From assembly GCA_001464695.1 (NCBI GenBank), contig LNDQ01000102.1, positions 1 to 52,405 on the forward strand: a stretch of 52,405 bases of DNA. The letters run 5' to 3'. The stretch is from Betaproteobacteria bacterium Ga0077523 (GTDB lineage: Bacteria > Pseudomonadota > Gammaproteobacteria > Burkholderiales > Ga0077523). Numbering within the stretch: position 1 is the first letter of the stretch; every line of letters starts with the position of its first letter. The notes under the pieces are model-generated. The model saw only the letters and a list, made by a program, of their open reading frames with translations, did no database searches and was not told the origin of the DNA. Shown here piece by piece: positions 51,581-52,405 of the stretch. The position numbers and the translations under genes are program-made.

Positions 51581-51612
51581 GGCCGATCGCTCCGGACCGA
51601 GAGCGATCGGCC
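51581..51612. terminator. Bidirectional hairpin between convergent genes
   Basis: Arms 51581-51592 and 51601-51612 (GGCCGATCGCTC / GAGCGATCGGCC) pair perfectly over 12 bp around an eight-base loop. They fill the short gap between the porin gene and the leftward outer-membrane protein gene. There is no T-tract. Confidence 0.65.
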
Positions 51613-51616
51613 GGAA

Positions 51617-52405
51617 TCACAATCCGCCGCCGAAGCGATACTGCCAGCCGATTCCGAGCGTATCGAACTCCGTACCCGTGCGTGTCTGTACCCCGGTACT
51701 ACCGTACACCTTCAGCGCGTTGCGGCGATTGATGGCGATGCTGAGAGTGACGCCCCAGCGCCAGTTCTGTTGCAGATCGTTCTTCTCGACGCCATTCACG
51801 GTGGTCCGCCCACCGGTGTAGTGGGTGCCGCCGGCCGAAACCCAGATACCGGGGCGCACGTCGAAGATCCCGTGAAACTGGGCAGAGACGATCGGATCCT
51901 GTTCCTTGCGGGAACTGCCGAGGAACTGGTCGTTGTCGCCGAAGACCGTGACCCCGAGCGCTGCCTCCATGGTCAATCGTCCGAACGCCTTCGACGCGCC
52001 GATCTCCGGCGTGACGAACCACCGATTGGTGCCGATGTTCACCAGCTTGTCGGGGTCGTACTGACCCCAAGGCGCACCGGCGGTCAGGCTCACGCCGACG
52101 ATGGTTTCCTGGCGCCAACCCTGGAAGTCCTTGAGTTCCATGGCGGGCGCCCCGTACAGGTTCGTCGAGACCCGGAACACCGGGTCGCCGAAACCGACGC
52201 GGTGGGCTTCCCGAGCCTGGCCTTCGAGCTGGCCCTCGGCGTCGACCGTGGCCCAGGGTACGACGAATCCGACCACGCCTGACTGGCCGAAGACGGAGAT
52301 GCTGCGCCCGTAACCGGCCACCAGGGAGTCGATGCGGGCATTGACGTCCGTCAGTGGAATGCTCGGATCGGACAGCACGTTGCCGGATGAATACCCATAG
52401 CCGAG
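51617..52405 (-). CDS. Outer-membrane 'transporter' of the phenol MetA-degradation family, 5' end outside window
   Basis: The C-terminal 262 residues of a beta-barrel protein; the frame stays open to the window edge (LGYGYSSGNVLSDPS at the cut), so the signal peptide is missing. Characteristic sequences are YGAPAMELKDFQGWRQETIVG, APWGQYDPDKLVNIGTNRW, GGTHYTGGRTTVNGVEKND and the terminal WQYRFGGGL. The family (PF13557-like) is found beside aromatic-degradation genes but its transport role is not established. It converges on the porin gene. Confidence 0.85.
   Translation of the reverse strand, partial: LGYGYSSGNVLSDPSIPLTDVNARIDSLVAGYGRSISVFGQSGVVGFVVPWATVDAEGQLEGQAREAHRVGFGDPVFRVSTNLYGAPAMELKDFQGWRQETIVGVSLTAGAPWGQYDPDKLVNIGTNRWFVTPEIGASKAFGRLTMEAALGVTVFGDNDQFLGSSRKEQDPIVSAQFHGIFDVRPGIWVSAGGTHYTGGRTTVNGVEKNDLQQNWRWGVTLSIAINRRNALKVYGSTGVQTRTGTEFDTLGIGWQYRFGGGL

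Overview
The window is about 52 kb of dense, GC-rich bacterial chromosome. Gene content and order point to a betaproteobacterium close to Burkholderiales. The signs are a BPSS1780-type membrane protein beside polA and uvrD, a DUF3683 FAD/Fe-S oxidoreductase, pyrE followed by a DUF4124 protein, metX with metW, an mreBCD-mrdA-rodA-rlpA cluster, ubiE-ubiJ-ubiB, and two families of GC-rich palindromic intergenic repeats of the kind common in that order. This placement is inference; there is no rRNA here to test it.

Layout. 1-9.5 kb: polA, a LOG-family protein, thrB, a membrane protein, uvrD, a small secreted protein with an apparent frameshift, and a FecR-SPOR protein. 9.6-18 kb: leuS-lptE-metX-metW-AmpG-like permease, then xth divergent from pyrE-DUF4124. 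18-21.3 kb: gatCAB, leftward. 21.5-28 kb: the rod-shape (elongasome) cluster, whose mrdA/PBP2 has a broken N-terminus. 28-34.8 kb: a PfkB kinase, olsB-olsA for ornithine lipids, apaH, a c5-type cytochrome, tRNA-Arg(CCG), an aldo/keto reductase and a TPR protein. 35-37 kb: a decayed ABC exporter next to a MITE-like palindromic element. 37-43 kb: a LysR regulator, a DUF4197 protein, the giant oxidoreductase and a HIT protein. 43-52.4 kb: phoB-phoR, two lipoprotein genes, DUF971-ubiE-ubiJ-ubiB, an OprP/OprO-like porin and a truncated outer-membrane protein gene.

The most informative regulatory signal is a set of four Pho-box-like promoters with one shared architecture: two 7-bp half-sites, 4 bp apart, then exactly 10 bp, then a -10-like hexamer. 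They lie upstream of phoB, a small uncharacterised lipoprotein gene (46106-46468), the OprP-like porin and olsBA. Together these describe a phosphate-limitation response: two-component sensing, phosphate uptake through the outer membrane, phosphorus-free membrane lipids, and one new candidate member.

Three genes carry frame-breaking lesions (the small secreted protein, mrdA and the ABC exporter). They could be real mutations or errors in the assembled sequence. gatB contains a sharply AT-richer internal block that suggests mosaic origin.
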